The position numbers and the translations under genes are program-made. The notes below the pieces were generated by a model. That model saw only the letters and a list, made by a program, of their open reading frames with translations. It did not search any database and was not told the DNA's origin. Source: QQWI01 sp964522015 (GTDB taxonomy: Bacteria; Bacillota; Clostridia; Peptostreptococcales; Acidaminobacteraceae). Taken from it: a DNA stretch of 64,000 nucleotides. Below, piece by piece: positions 1 through 7,254 of the stretch (the first letter of the stretch is position 1; each line of letters begins with the position of its first letter). The DNA is taken from positions 186,001 through 250,000 of the forward strand of contig CAZFST010000001.1 of NCBI GenBank assembly GCA_964522015.1, written 5' to 3'.

Positions 1-1
1 T

Positions 2-184
2 ACCTTTAAACCGACCCCTTCAATTTACATGAAGCAAACCACTGTTGATGTCCATACAATGACTGATGCAAAATTAGAAATTACTGGCAGACATGATCCT
101 GCATTTGTCATAAGGACCCCTATCGTGGTAGAATCAGTTATAGCCATGGCACTCCTTGACTTAATTCAGGGAGTCAGAACATAA
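2..184 (+). CDS. aroC: Chorismate synthase, C-terminal end (partial)
   Basis: The window opens inside a reading frame whose last 60 residues fit the C-terminus of chorismate synthase, which converts EPSP to chorismate with reduced FMN. The segments TFKPTPSI, a GRHDP motif and a following P-I-V-V-E-S run match the family's conserved end, where the Gly-Arg-His-Asp cluster lies near the active site. It ends in TAA 18 bases before aroK, so aroC-aroK-aroQ form a shikimate cluster. Only the tail is visible, so the upstream part cannot be judged. Family assignment is fairly secure from the motif and the neighbours. Confidence 0.85.
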   Translation, partial: TFKPTPSIYMKQTTVDVHTMTDAKLEITGRHDPAFVIRTPIVVESVIAMALLDLIQGVRT

Positions 185-202
185 TTAGAAGGATGTTAAA
201 GA

Positions 203-706
203 ATGATTGTCTATTTGATTGGTCTCACCGGTGTCGGTAAAAGCACCATAGGGAAGCGACTGGCTAAGCGAATGGCTTACTATTTTGTGGATTTAGATGC
301 CTATATCGAGATGCGTAGCGGTAAGCGGATTCCAGCACTTTTTGAGCAAGGAGAGCAGCATTTTAGAGCCTTAGAAGCCGAGGCATTAGAATCCCTTGCA
401 CAGGATGCACTAAAAAGTGGTAAAAATCTTGTCGTTGCAACCGGTGGGGGTATCGTTACAACCCCATCCAACATTACTTTTATGCGAAAAACAGGGTATG
501 TTGTCCACTTAACAAGACCACTTGAAGATATATTATCCTCTTTTAATACAGAAAAGAGGCCGCTCTTTAAAGGGCAGCCTGAAAAGCTGATGGGTATTTA
601 CAATGAACGGCGGAAGGCATATGAAAGCGCTGGTCATATTCAAGTTGTCTGCACCAAAATGGCCCATGCAATTAAACAAATTCAGCAGGAGGTTAATCGA
701 TTATGA
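203..706 (+). CDS. aroK: Shikimate kinase
   Basis: Phosphorylates shikimate to shikimate-3-phosphate with ATP in the cytoplasm, the fifth step to chorismate. The 167-residue length is typical. A Walker A loop (GLTGVGKST, residues 7-15) starts the protein, D30 and D32 fit the shikimate/Mg site, R55 lies in the FR motif that binds the shikimate carboxylate, and G81-G83 form the GGG loop. A lid-like segment with KRPLF is near residue 115. The start has a modest AGAAGG site. The last four bases overlap the aroQ start (ATGA), so the two are translationally coupled. Confidence 0.95.
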   Translation: MIVYLIGLTGVGKSTIGKRLAKRMAYYFVDLDAYIEMRSGKRIPALFEQGEQHFRALEAEALESLAQDALKSGKNLVVATGGGIVTTPSNITFMRKTGYVVHLTRPLEDILSSFNTEKRPLFKGQPEKLMGIYNERRKAYESAGHIQVVCTKMAHAIKQIQQEVNRL

Positions 707-1122
707 TCATTCGTATTTTAAATGGGCCTAATTTAAATCGGCTAGGACTTCGGGAACCCCATATTTACGGCACAAAAACATACCGTGACTTAGAAGCTTA
801 TATTGACTCTGAAGCCATTAAATTGGGTGTGCACATTGAAATATTCCAGTCGAATCACGAAGGGCAATTGGTGGACTGGATCCATGAAGATAACGCCTAT
901 GATGCTTTAATTATCAATCCTGGGGCCTATAGTCACACCTCAATTGCTTTAATGGATGCTCTATTGTCAATTGATTGTCCGGTGATTGAAGTTCACCTAT
1001 CAAATGTTCATGCCCGAGAAGAATTCAGGCATAATTTAGTCAGTGCCAGAGGGGTTCAAGGGGTCATTGCTGGACTTGGCTTTGCAGGTTATGGCATGGC
1101 TTTAAAATATTTATGTGAATAG
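703..1122 (+). CDS. aroQ: 3-dehydroquinate dehydratase, type II
   Basis: Catalyses reversible dehydration of 3-dehydroquinate to 3-dehydroshikimate; the type II enzyme is a dodecamer using an enolate mechanism. At 139 residues it has the family length. The opening NGPNLNRLGLREP, the catalytic Tyr22 followed by Gly, the SNHEG motif, INPGAYSHTS and the HLSNVHAREEFR segment are all present and in order. It overlaps aroK by four bases and ends about 95 bases before the next gene. I see no clear U-tailed hairpin directly after it. Confidence 0.96.
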   Translation: MIIRILNGPNLNRLGLREPHIYGTKTYRDLEAYIDSEAIKLGVHIEIFQSNHEGQLVDWIHEDNAYDALIINPGAYSHTSIALMDALLSIDCPVIEVHLSNVHAREEFRHNLVSARGVQGVIAGLGFAGYGMALKYLCE

Positions 1123-1217
1123 GTAAAAATTCTGTTTCAAGCGTTTGAGCGCCTAACCATGCGGTATATATGAATTATCATAGCGACTTTCGCTGAAAAT
1201 TTTAAGAAGGTGACTCC

Positions 1218-2756
1218 ATGATGACAGATAACGAGCTGCTTTTATTTCAAGAAGAAGCCGCAAATCCCAATAATAAGCAAGCGCTAAAACCATGGAAGAT
1301 TATCATCGCAGATGATGAAGAAGAAGTTCATATCATGACCAAGATGGTTATGAGAAAATTTCAATATCAAGATCGTCCCATGGAGCTACTAACAGCATAT
1401 TCTGGTGAACAAACTAAAAAAATCATGGGTGAGCACGATGATATTGCCATCGTGCTACTTGACGTTGTGATGGAACATGAAAATAGCGGCTTAGAAGTGG
1501 TAAAATACATAAGAGAAACCCTTAAAAATCCTTTTGTGCGAATTATTTTACGCACAGGCCAGCCGGGTCAAGCCCCACAGGACGATGTCATTCGCAACTA
1601 TGATATCAACGATTATAAGTCTAAAACTGAATTAACAGTTCAGAAACTGTATACAGCCATAATTGCATCACTTAGATCTTATACGGATATGCTTCATATC
1701 GATAAAAACCGACGGGGTCTTGAGTTGATTCTTTCGCAGTCCAGAGAAATATTCAATCTTAAAGAGACCCAATTTCATGATTTAATGGTGAGTCATTATA
1801 AAGAAATCCTTGCCATAGAAACCCTTCTGGTGGACGAGCTAAGTGCCATGATAATCCATCAAAATGTTGTAGAAACCTTCTTAGTGGCTGGTTATGGTCG
1901 GCATGGACTTTCTGTAGACCTTTCATTGAATACTATTTCCGATCCGAGACTTTTAGAATTATTGAATCGGTCAGAAAGATTAAATGATATTGCCTTTGAT
2001 GATGGTCATTTTGCCTTTTGTTATTCCGATTCTGCAGAAATTAAACGCTATATTATTATAGAAGTCCCATTTACTCTCACGGAATTGCAAAGAGATCTTG
2101 CGCGTATCTACGCTAGCAATGCGAGGGTTGCCTTTGATAATGCTCAATTGAATTCTGAAATTATCGAAACCCAAAAAGAGGTTATTGTTACTTTAGGTGA
2201 GATTGTTGAAACTAGGTCAAAAGAAACGGCAAATCACGTTGTTCGAGTAGCCGAATATTCATATGCTTTTGCCTTGTTATGTGGTCTCTCTGAAGATGAG
2301 GCAAATCTCCTTAGATTGGCTTCTCCTATGCATGATATAGGGAAAGTAGGGATTTCAGATCAAATTCTTAATAAACCGGGTAAGTTAACCGTTGAAGAAT
2401 TCGAAATTATGAAAACACATACGCTGATTGGTCATGAAGTGCTTAAACAATCCAAACGTCAAATCTTAAAAACAGCTGCCACTATTGCGCTTTCTCATCA
2501 TGAGAGATGGGATGGCAAAGGTTATCCTTACGGCAAAAGTGAAGAAGCCATCGATCTAAATTCAAGGATAACATCTATTGCAGATGTTTACGATGCACTT
2601 AGCCATAAGCGAGTTTACAAGGAAGCTTGGACTGACGAAGCTGTCATTGCATTTATCAGCGGCGAGAGTGGGAAAATGTTCCAACCCACCCTGGTAAAAC
2701 TCTTTATTGACAATATCGATATTTTTACTGCCATCAAAATCGCATATCCAGATTAA
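1218..2756 (+). CDS. Response regulator with HD-GYP output (c-di-GMP phosphodiesterase)
   Basis: A 512-residue signalling protein. Residues 25-160 form a receiver domain with an acidic pocket (D32, D33), a phosphorylatable Asp at 82 and a distinctive LRTGQPGQAP segment. A middle domain of about 150 residues resembles the DUF3369 module often found between receiver and HD-GYP domains. Residues 310-510 are HD-GYP: the HD pair at 372-373 in HDIGK, an HHE motif, and GYP at 435-437. HD-GYP proteins hydrolyse c-di-GMP to pGpG or GMP. A ribosome site (AGAAGG) precedes the ATG. The partner kinase is not adjacent, but the protein at 37855 has the same plan and follows a kinase. Enzyme activity is inferred from intact motifs. 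Confidence 0.9.
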   Translation: MMTDNELLLFQEEAANPNNKQALKPWKIIIADDEEEVHIMTKMVMRKFQYQDRPMELLTAYSGEQTKKIMGEHDDIAIVLLDVVMEHENSGLEVVKYIRETLKNPFVRIILRTGQPGQAPQDDVIRNYDINDYKSKTELTVQKLYTAIIASLRSYTDMLHIDKNRRGLELILSQSREIFNLKETQFHDLMVSHYKEILAIETLLVDELSAMIIHQNVVETFLVAGYGRHGLSVDLSLNTISDPRLLELLNRSERLNDIAFDDGHFAFCYSDSAEIKRYIIIEVPFTLTELQRDLARIYASNARVAFDNAQLNSEIIETQKEVIVTLGEIVETRSKETANHVVRVAEYSYAFALLCGLSEDEANLLRLASPMHDIGKVGISDQILNKPGKLTVEEFEIMKTHTLIGHEVLKQSKRQILKTAATIALSHHERWDGKGYPYGKSEEAIDLNSRITSIADVYDALSHKRVYKEAWTDEAVIAFISGESGKMFQPTLVKLFIDNIDIFTAIKIAYPD

Positions 2757-2817
2757 TTGGCTAAATGTCAAAGTGTGTGGTACACTTAACTTAAACTATA
2801 AAGAATGAGGTGTCGTT

Positions 2818-3168
2818 ATGAAAGATAGAAGACGGTCAATGCGGTATCCAACAGAAATCTCAATTCGCATCGAGTCACTGTACAAACAAGACTATGTTGA
2901 GATTGACAATATCAATGAGGATATTGTAGTAACTGATGTTTCAAAAACTGGAGTTGGTTTTAGTTCAGCCCACGAATTGCCACTTGATTACTATTTTAAT
3001 GCAAGAATCACATTTGATGATGACCGCTTTTTTTATTCAGTTCTTAAAATTATTCGTATCATCCCTGCAGAGGATGTGATTCATTATGGTTGCGAATTTG
3101 TTGGTTTAGCTGAAATTTTGGCTTTAACCATCGATGATTATGCAACAACTGTTGATCCGTTAAAATAG
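2818..3168 (+). CDS. PilZ-domain c-di-GMP-binding protein
   Basis: A 116-residue stand-alone PilZ domain. The N-terminal DRRRSMR supplies the RxxxR half of the c-di-GMP site, and DVSKTGVGF supplies the (D/N)xSxxG half. Both key motifs are intact, so the protein should bind c-di-GMP. Start chosen at ATG 2818 behind a GAGGTG site. It lies 61 bases after an HD-GYP phosphodiesterase, so signal turnover and readout may be co-expressed. The stop codon lies inside a 13-bp tandem duplication (3162-3187). Its effector target is not visible here. Confidence 0.85.
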   Translation: MKDRRRSMRYPTEISIRIESLYKQDYVEIDNINEDIVVTDVSKTGVGFSSAHELPLDYYFNARITFDDDRFFYSVLKIIRIIPAEDVIHYGCEFVGLAEILALTIDDYATTVDPLK

Positions 3169-3187
3169 AGAACTAAAATAGAGAACT
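3162..3187 (+). repeat. 13-bp tandem duplication across the pilZ stop codon
   Basis: The unit AAAATAGAGAACT occurs twice back to back (3162-3174 and 3175-3187). The first copy contains the TAG stop of the PilZ gene. The second copy is untranslated. Confidence 0.9.
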
Positions 3188-3193
3188 AAAAAT

Positions 3194-3222
3194 GAGCCAG
3201 TCTTTTGACTGACTCGTTTTTT
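3194..3222 (+). terminator. Rho-independent terminator after the PilZ gene
   Basis: Nine-bp stem (3194-3202 with 3207-3215, one mismatch), TTTT loop, then a T-run to 3222. Confidence 0.8.
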
Positions 3223-3297
3223 GAATTCGATACAAAGATCAAATGTGTCATTTTAAACCCATTGTTCAGAATGTTTTTTTAAAGAAAGGGGTATTGG

Positions 3298-4023
3298 ATG
3301 GGATTTATTGTCGATTTACACGTACATACAGTTGCTAGCGGCCATGCCTATTCCACATTGATGGATTATGTCCGCGCTGCAAAAGAACATGCGGTTGTTT
3401 GTTTTGGATTATCAGACCATGGACCAGCGATGCCAGGTGGTCCAAATGTTTTTCATATAGGGAATCAAGTTGTGATTCCAAGAGTTATAGATGGGATTTA
3501 TATCCTACGTGGGGTGGAAGCTAATATTTTAGATTTTGAAGGTAACTTAGATGTTGAAGATCGGATTATGAACCGCCTTGATTATGCCATAGCATCGCTT
3601 CATGATGTGGTCTTGTCTCCTGGTACAATAGCACAAAATACCCAAGCAATTTTGGGCGCTATTGCGCATCCCAAAGTTCGCATTATTGGACATTTAGGAA
3701 ATCCGAAATTCCCTGTTGATTATGAAGTCATTATAGCTGCTTGCATTAAACATCAAGTTGCGATTGAAATCAATAACAGTTCTTTTAAAGCTGATAGTCG
3801 TCAGGGCAGCGAAGAAAATTGCACGGACATTGCTAAGATGGCCTATCAAGCAGGAGCAAAGATTATTTTGGGTTCAGATGCACATATTCATACTGATTTA
3901 GCGGGCTTTTCATCTTGTTTTGCCTTGCTTGATAAGATGGGTATACCAAGAGATTACCCTCTAAATTATAGACGTGCGCAATTTACAGATTGGTTAGGCT
4001 TCAAATTAGACTTCGAAGACTAA
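3298..4023 (+). CDS. PHP-domain phosphatase/hydrolase, YcdX-like
   Basis: A 241-residue PHP-fold metal-dependent hydrolase. Metal ligands appear in the usual order: DLHVHT near the start (residues 6-11), SDHG around residue 40, GVEAN around 78, a later GHLGNPK and near the C-terminus GSDAHIHTD. The overall plan matches the YcdX-type trinuclear-zinc phosphatases rather than histidinol phosphatase or polymerase PHP domains. The substrate cannot be told from sequence. ATG at 3298 has an AAAGAAAGGGG ribosome site. It is a single gene between a terminator and a 150-base gap. Confidence 0.85.
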   Translation: MGFIVDLHVHTVASGHAYSTLMDYVRAAKEHAVVCFGLSDHGPAMPGGPNVFHIGNQVVIPRVIDGIYILRGVEANILDFEGNLDVEDRIMNRLDYAIASLHDVVLSPGTIAQNTQAILGAIAHPKVRIIGHLGNPKFPVDYEVIIAACIKHQVAIEINNSSFKADSRQGSEENCTDIAKMAYQAGAKIILGSDAHIHTDLAGFSSCFALLDKMGIPRDYPLNYRRAQFTDWLGFKLDFED

Positions 4024-4185
4024 AACAGATATTGAGGCACAAAAAAAAACTTCAAAAAAATTATTTAATTTGTGAATTCTCAAAAGGATAACGTTACTGA
4101 CTGTCGAATTTAATATCATCAGACAAATGCACTCTCGCTGGTAAGACAACTTACCTCTGAGCGTCAAATTAAGGAGATGGTTACT

Positions 4186-4590
4186 ATGGTCAAATTAATT
4201 TCAGGTAAATACGGTTCAGGAAAGACAAAACGAATCATTCAGTTAGCAAACGAAACAATGGAGAAATCAGCTGGTCATGTGGTGTATATTGATGATGACA
4301 AAAGACATATGTATGAACTCAAACATGATTTACGCTTTATCAGCATGAATGAATTCCCTATAAAGACTCAAGAAGAATTTCTTGGCTTTATTTGTGGTAT
4401 TATCTCCAACGATTACGACGTAGAACATATATTTATAGACGGTTTGTCAAAAGTCATGTCCTGCGAAGTCGATCAAATACCCGAGTTAGTCACAAGACTT
4501 GAAGACCTTGGTAAGCGGTATGATATTAATTTTGTGGCATCTGTTAGTTGCGATAGCCTTCCCCCTGAACTGGATGGTTACTTGGTATAA
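4186..4590 (+). CDS. Small P-loop NTP-binding protein of unknown role
   Basis: A 134-residue protein with a clear Walker A loop, GKYGSGKTK, right at the N-terminus, and an aliphatic-FIDG segment (IFIDG) around residue 85 that could be Walker B. There is no second domain. I start it at ATG 4186 because AAGGAG at 4171-4176 is spaced correctly for it, whereas the in-frame ATG at 4177 overlaps that site. No family was recognised; size and motif order suggest a reduced RecA/KaiC-like or thymidine-kinase-like core. Neighbours give no functional hint. A bidirectional terminator follows. Confidence 0.7.
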   Translation: MVKLISGKYGSGKTKRIIQLANETMEKSAGHVVYIDDDKRHMYELKHDLRFISMNEFPIKTQEEFLGFICGIISNDYDVEHIFIDGLSKVMSCEVDQIPELVTRLEDLGKRYDINFVASVSCDSLPPELDGYLV

Positions 4591-4615
4591 TAATAAACAG
4601 TAATTTTGAAAATAA

Positions 4616-4646
4616 AACCACATTAGCCCTGGCTAATGTGGTTTTT
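4616..4646. terminator. Bidirectional terminator between convergent genes
   Basis: Thirteen-bp perfect inverted repeat (4616-4628 with 4631-4643) with A-rich and T-rich flanks, placed between the P-loop gene (+) and the 81-residue gene (-). Confidence 0.9.
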
Positions 4647-4655
4647 AGTGTTTAC

Positions 4656-4901
4656 CTATCTTTTTAGAAATTTGGGGCCAAGAAACGTTCGAACTAAATC
4701 TTCAGAACTAAAATCATTGATCGTAATGATTTTATCGTTTTCTTCAAAGTGAACGACAATTTCAACATCCCCTTTTTTAAAGGATTCGGCCACGGTTTCT
4801 TCCCGTAAATATCGGGTTTTATTCTTATGATGCTTAATGCTCTCGTACTCTTTTACAAAGACATCGCCTCTTAAAGTAATCATTTTATGGTATTGAATCA
4901 T
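4656..4901 (-). CDS. Small uncharacterised protein (81 aa)
   Basis: A short protein of 81 residues with no recognised domain. It is rich in charged residues, and its C-terminal half (VEIVVHFEENDKIITI) reads as a beta-strand pair. Reality is supported by a strong AAAGGAGG site eight bases before the ATG, a good sigma-A-type promoter upstream (4931-4959) and a terminator right after the stop. It is probably cytoplasmic, with no signal or membrane segment. Function unknown. Confidence 0.75.
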   Translation of the reverse strand: MIQYHKMITLRGDVFVKEYESIKHHKNKTRYLREETVAESFKKGDVEIVVHFEENDKIITINDFSSEDLVRTFLGPKFLKR

Positions 4902-4930
4902 TGCTATTGCCTCCTTTAGAATCCGTATTT

Positions 4931-4959
4931 ATTATACCTGTACAAGGGCACCTTGTAAA
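4931..4959 (-). promoter_or_regulatory. Promoter with operator-like dyad for the 81-aa gene
   Basis: On the minus strand TTTACA and TATAAT are separated by 17 bases. A dyad, ACAAGG-GCA-CCTTGT (4942-4956), sits inside the spacer and touches the -35 box, a typical place for a repressor to bind. Confidence 0.55.
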
Positions 4960-4986
4960 CACTAATTGAAGTTTCGGTATTTTTAC

Positions 4987-5015
4987 TGGTCATCAGCTGC
5001 TCTTTGCATTATAAT
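4987..5015 (+). promoter_or_regulatory. Candidate promoter for the UspA-like gene
   Basis: TGGTCA and a perfect TATAAT (5010-5015) with a 17-base spacer lie 41 bases before the ATG at 5056. The -35 box is weak. Confidence 0.45.
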
Positions 5016-5055
5016 AGGATGTAAAAACGTTTTCTTGAAGGCGTTAGGAGGCAAT

Positions 5056-5541
5056 ATGAGTCGCAAAAAAAAGGTTATGGTCTGCGTGACACAACAGCGG
5101 TCATGTGAGCGTTTACTAGCTCGTGGATCACAACTCACTAATCACAAACACGATGAACTATTTATGGTTCATATCGTCAAAGAAAATTGGCGTTATTTCA
5201 GTCAAATGAAAGAATCTGATGCAATGGAATATCTATATGATATTGCGAAAAACTATGATGCAAGTGTAAATGTTTTAAAAGCAAAGGATATTGAACTAGC
5301 CCTAAGAACCTTTGCTCAAAAGCACGAAGTCGACGTGATTGTGATGGGGGAGTCACAGGAATCCAATGAACAGCAAAATATGATTCATAGAATTCAACTT
5401 AATTTGGACAAAAAAATTCAATTTATGGTGGTATCCCTAGATGATTTAGATTATTCAGAGGCCATTAGTCAAACGGATGACCACTCTTTAGTCGATGGGA
5501 ATGCCTCCCTGGCTGCTTTTAAAACAAACGGCATATTTTGA
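5056..5541 (+). CDS. UspA-like (universal stress protein) domain protein
   Basis: A 161-residue protein starting at ATG 5056 behind TAGGAGG; an in-frame ATG further upstream lacks a ribosome site. The order KKKVMVCVTQQ, then a VHIV strand, then VDVIVMGES around residue 95 resembles the alpha/beta nucleotide-binding fold of universal stress proteins, especially the UspA-like module of KdpD. The classical GxxxxGS(x9)S/T loop is not clearly present, so ATP binding is doubtful. No sensor or kinase domain is attached. The C-terminal 35 residues look disordered. Confidence 0.7.
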   Translation: MSRKKKVMVCVTQQRSCERLLARGSQLTNHKHDELFMVHIVKENWRYFSQMKESDAMEYLYDIAKNYDASVNVLKAKDIELALRTFAQKHEVDVIVMGESQESNEQQNMIHRIQLNLDKKIQFMVVSLDDLDYSEAISQTDDHSLVDGNASLAAFKTNGIF

Positions 5542-5876
5542 TGACATATGCAAAGGGGATTTTTCTCGAATAATTATAAAAAAATTAGATGAATTTATTT
5601 GAGTTAGGTGTTTAATAAAAAAAAACAGGGGTAAATAAGTAACAGAGTTGTAACAGTACTTGATTTTTTAAGAAAAGTTAATCTATTTGTAATAACTCTA
5701 ACCTTGTTGTTGCTACTTGAAACTGTTAAAGTAGTAATTGAGCTAAAACCCCTATTTATTTTATAAATCCCCTTCATTTGTTTTGAGACCAGTAGATTAT
5801 TGGTCTCCCTTTTTTTGTCCAAAACCATCGTTGATTCCACGTTCTTCTGTTTTGCAAAAACGTCATAAAATTTAGG
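5542..5876. other. AT-rich gene-free stretch with an orphan terminator
   Basis: About 330 bases without a supported gene. The only reading frame of any size is a 78-codon minus-strand frame with no ribosome site and no family resemblance. The stretch ends with a terminator (5783-5817) that no upstream gene obviously needs, so a small RNA cannot be excluded. Confidence 0.5.
5783..5817 (+). terminator. Orphan rho-independent terminator
   Basis: GAGACCA...TGGTCTC stem with an 11-base loop, followed by a T-run. It lies 240 bases after the UspA-like stop and before the thiamin promoter. Confidence 0.75.
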
Positions 5877-5906
5877 TTGCCAAATAGTAGTCGGTTAGGC
5901 TACACT
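5877..5906 (+). promoter_or_regulatory. Candidate promoter of the thiamin operon
   Basis: TTGCCA (5877-5882) and TACACT (5901-5906) with an 18-base spacer, about 75 bases before the TPP riboswitch. Confidence 0.5.
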
Positions 5907-5979
5907 GTTAAAGTAATCACATAAAGGAATTACACGTTGTTACTTTCAAGTGGCTGCGTGACAATTTAATGTTTTGTAT

Positions 5980-6056
5980 CAGGGGTGCCTTATTGATAAG
6001 GCTGAGAGGCGAAAGCTAACCCTAGGAACCTGTTTGGTTAAGACCAGCGTAGGGAG
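5980..6056 (+). ncRNA. TPP riboswitch (THI element)
   Basis: Contains the conserved THI-box blocks in order: CAGGGGTGCC (P1/P2), GGCTGAGA (6001-6007), ACCCT and the GAACCTG block (6026-6032), then a closing GTAGGGAG. It binds thiamin pyrophosphate. A terminator hairpin follows at 6080-6108, so ligand binding should stop transcription before thiS. Confidence 0.95.
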
Positions 6057-6079
6057 TATACACTTTTGCTAAAGCAATG

Positions 6080-6108
6080 GGCTTATTCTACGTGAATAAG
6101 TCTTTTTT
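6080..6108 (+). terminator. Riboswitch expression-platform terminator
   Basis: Nine-bp stem (6080-6088 with 6094-6102, one G-T pair), TACGT loop and a six-T tail, between the TPP aptamer and thiS. Confidence 0.88.
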
Positions 6109-6162
6109 ATTGTCCTAAAGACAGTAAAAAGAAACAAAATTGGGAAACCGGAGGCCTAAGCA

Positions 6163-6354
6163 TTGAAAATTAACGGCGAAACTAAGCACATAGCATCAAA
6201 AAATGTAGCAGAACTGATTGAAGATTTGGCATTGCATGATGCCCCAATTGTAGTTGAACTCAATGGATGCATAATTTCAAAATCAGATTTTATAAGGACT
6301 TTACTCAAACCAGAAGACGTGATTGAAATTGTTCAATTTGTGGGTGGGGGCTGA
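6163..6354 (+). CDS. thiS: Sulfur carrier protein ThiS
   Basis: A 63-residue beta-grasp protein that carries sulfur as a C-terminal thiocarboxylate for thiazole synthesis. The chain ends VGGG, giving the required terminal Gly-Gly. The start is TTG at 6163, supported by GGAGG at 6150-6154 with an eight-base spacer; no ATG fits. The stop codon overlaps the thiF start. It is the first gene of the riboswitch-controlled operon. Confidence 0.93.
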   Translation: MKINGETKHIASKNVAELIEDLALHDAPIVVELNGCIISKSDFIRTLLKPEDVIEIVQFVGGG

Positions 6355-7160
6355 TGACCATTCAAGTTACCATCAATGGTGCCATGGCATCAGTGACTCA
6401 GGGGACACTGCAGTCTCTTAAAAATCAATATGCCCCAGAGGCAGATATAACAATTTTAAATGGTTTTGCAACTCAAGAAGATCTAAGTATTTCAGATGGC
6501 GATTTGGTCTTTTTTATTCAGCGGGGAGTGATGCCTTCTGAGGATGTCCTTGAGTTATTGATGTCAAGTCGCCATACACCCTTTGTTCATGGCTGTATGA
6601 AGAGGGCTACAGTGGGGATTGCAGGGGTTGGTGGACTTGGCTCTCATGTTGCCATGGCACTGGCTCGGATGGGTGTTGGTCGGTTGATTTTAGCGGATTT
6701 TGATGTGGTTGAACCCTCTAACCTCAACCGGCAAGGCTTTTTTATCAGTCATCTCGGCATGGCCAAGGTAGATGCCATGACTAATTTATTGGGACAGATT
6801 AACCCCTATGTTAATGTTAAAACACATTTGACTCAAGTTAGTAAGGAAAACGTGGTGTCTCTGTTTGAAACCTGTGATGTGGTGGTTGAAGCTTTTGATA
6901 ATCCTAAGGCTAAAGCCATGCTTGTTGAGGCTTTGCTGGGTAAATGTCAAATGCCAATTGTTGCGGCATCGGGGGTGGCGGGGCTGTACTCAAGTAACAC
7001 GATTCAAACACTAAAGCAGTTTTCAAGGCTTTATATGGTTGGGGATGGGATACACGGCGCCAAGCCAAATGAAGGGTTGATGGCCACTAGGGTACTGGTG
7101 GCAGCGGCTCATCAAGCTAATATGGTGGCACGGCTATTGATTGGGGAGACAGAAGTCTAG
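6354..7160 (+). CDS. thiF: ThiF-family ThiS adenylyltransferase with N-terminal ThiS-like domain
   Basis: Activates the ThiS C-terminus by adenylation. Residues 85-268 form an E1-like Rossmann domain: nucleotide loop GVGGLGS (91-97), ADFDVVEPSNLNR (114-126) with the Asp and Arg needed for ATP, and an AFDN segment. Residues 1-75 look like an extra beta-grasp domain (TILNGF, then DGDLVFFIQRG), as in some clostridial ThiF proteins. The CXXC zinc pairs and the catalytic Cys of E. coli ThiF are absent, as in the short ThiF subgroup. It follows thiS without a gap and precedes thiG by about 95 bases containing a small stem-loop. Confidence 0.9.
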   Translation: MTIQVTINGAMASVTQGTLQSLKNQYAPEADITILNGFATQEDLSISDGDLVFFIQRGVMPSEDVLELLMSSRHTPFVHGCMKRATVGIAGVGGLGSHVAMALARMGVGRLILADFDVVEPSNLNRQGFFISHLGMAKVDAMTNLLGQINPYVNVKTHLTQVSKENVVSLFETCDVVVEAFDNPKAKAMLVEALLGKCQMPIVAASGVAGLYSSNTIQTLKQFSRLYMVGDGIHGAKPNEGLMATRVLVAAAHQANMVARLLIGETEV

Positions 7161-7171
7161 GCGCGGTGAAA

Positions 7172-7197
7172 AGTACATCTAGAAATAGATATGTACT
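7172..7197 (+). other. Intergenic stem-loop between thiF and thiG
   Basis: AGTACAT (7172-7178) pairs with ATGTACT (7191-7197), with three further pairs inside after a bulge. There is no T-run, so processing or mRNA stability is more likely than termination. Confidence 0.5.
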
Positions 7198-7254
7198 AAG
7201 AAAAGAAAATGAAATCAGTCTAAATAGTGAAGCTAGATAACGAAGGAGGTTTAT

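Noticed and set aside
5604..5840. 78-codon minus-strand frame before the TPP riboswitch
   Set aside because: No ribosome site, no recognisable family, and it runs through a terminator hairpin oriented the other way.
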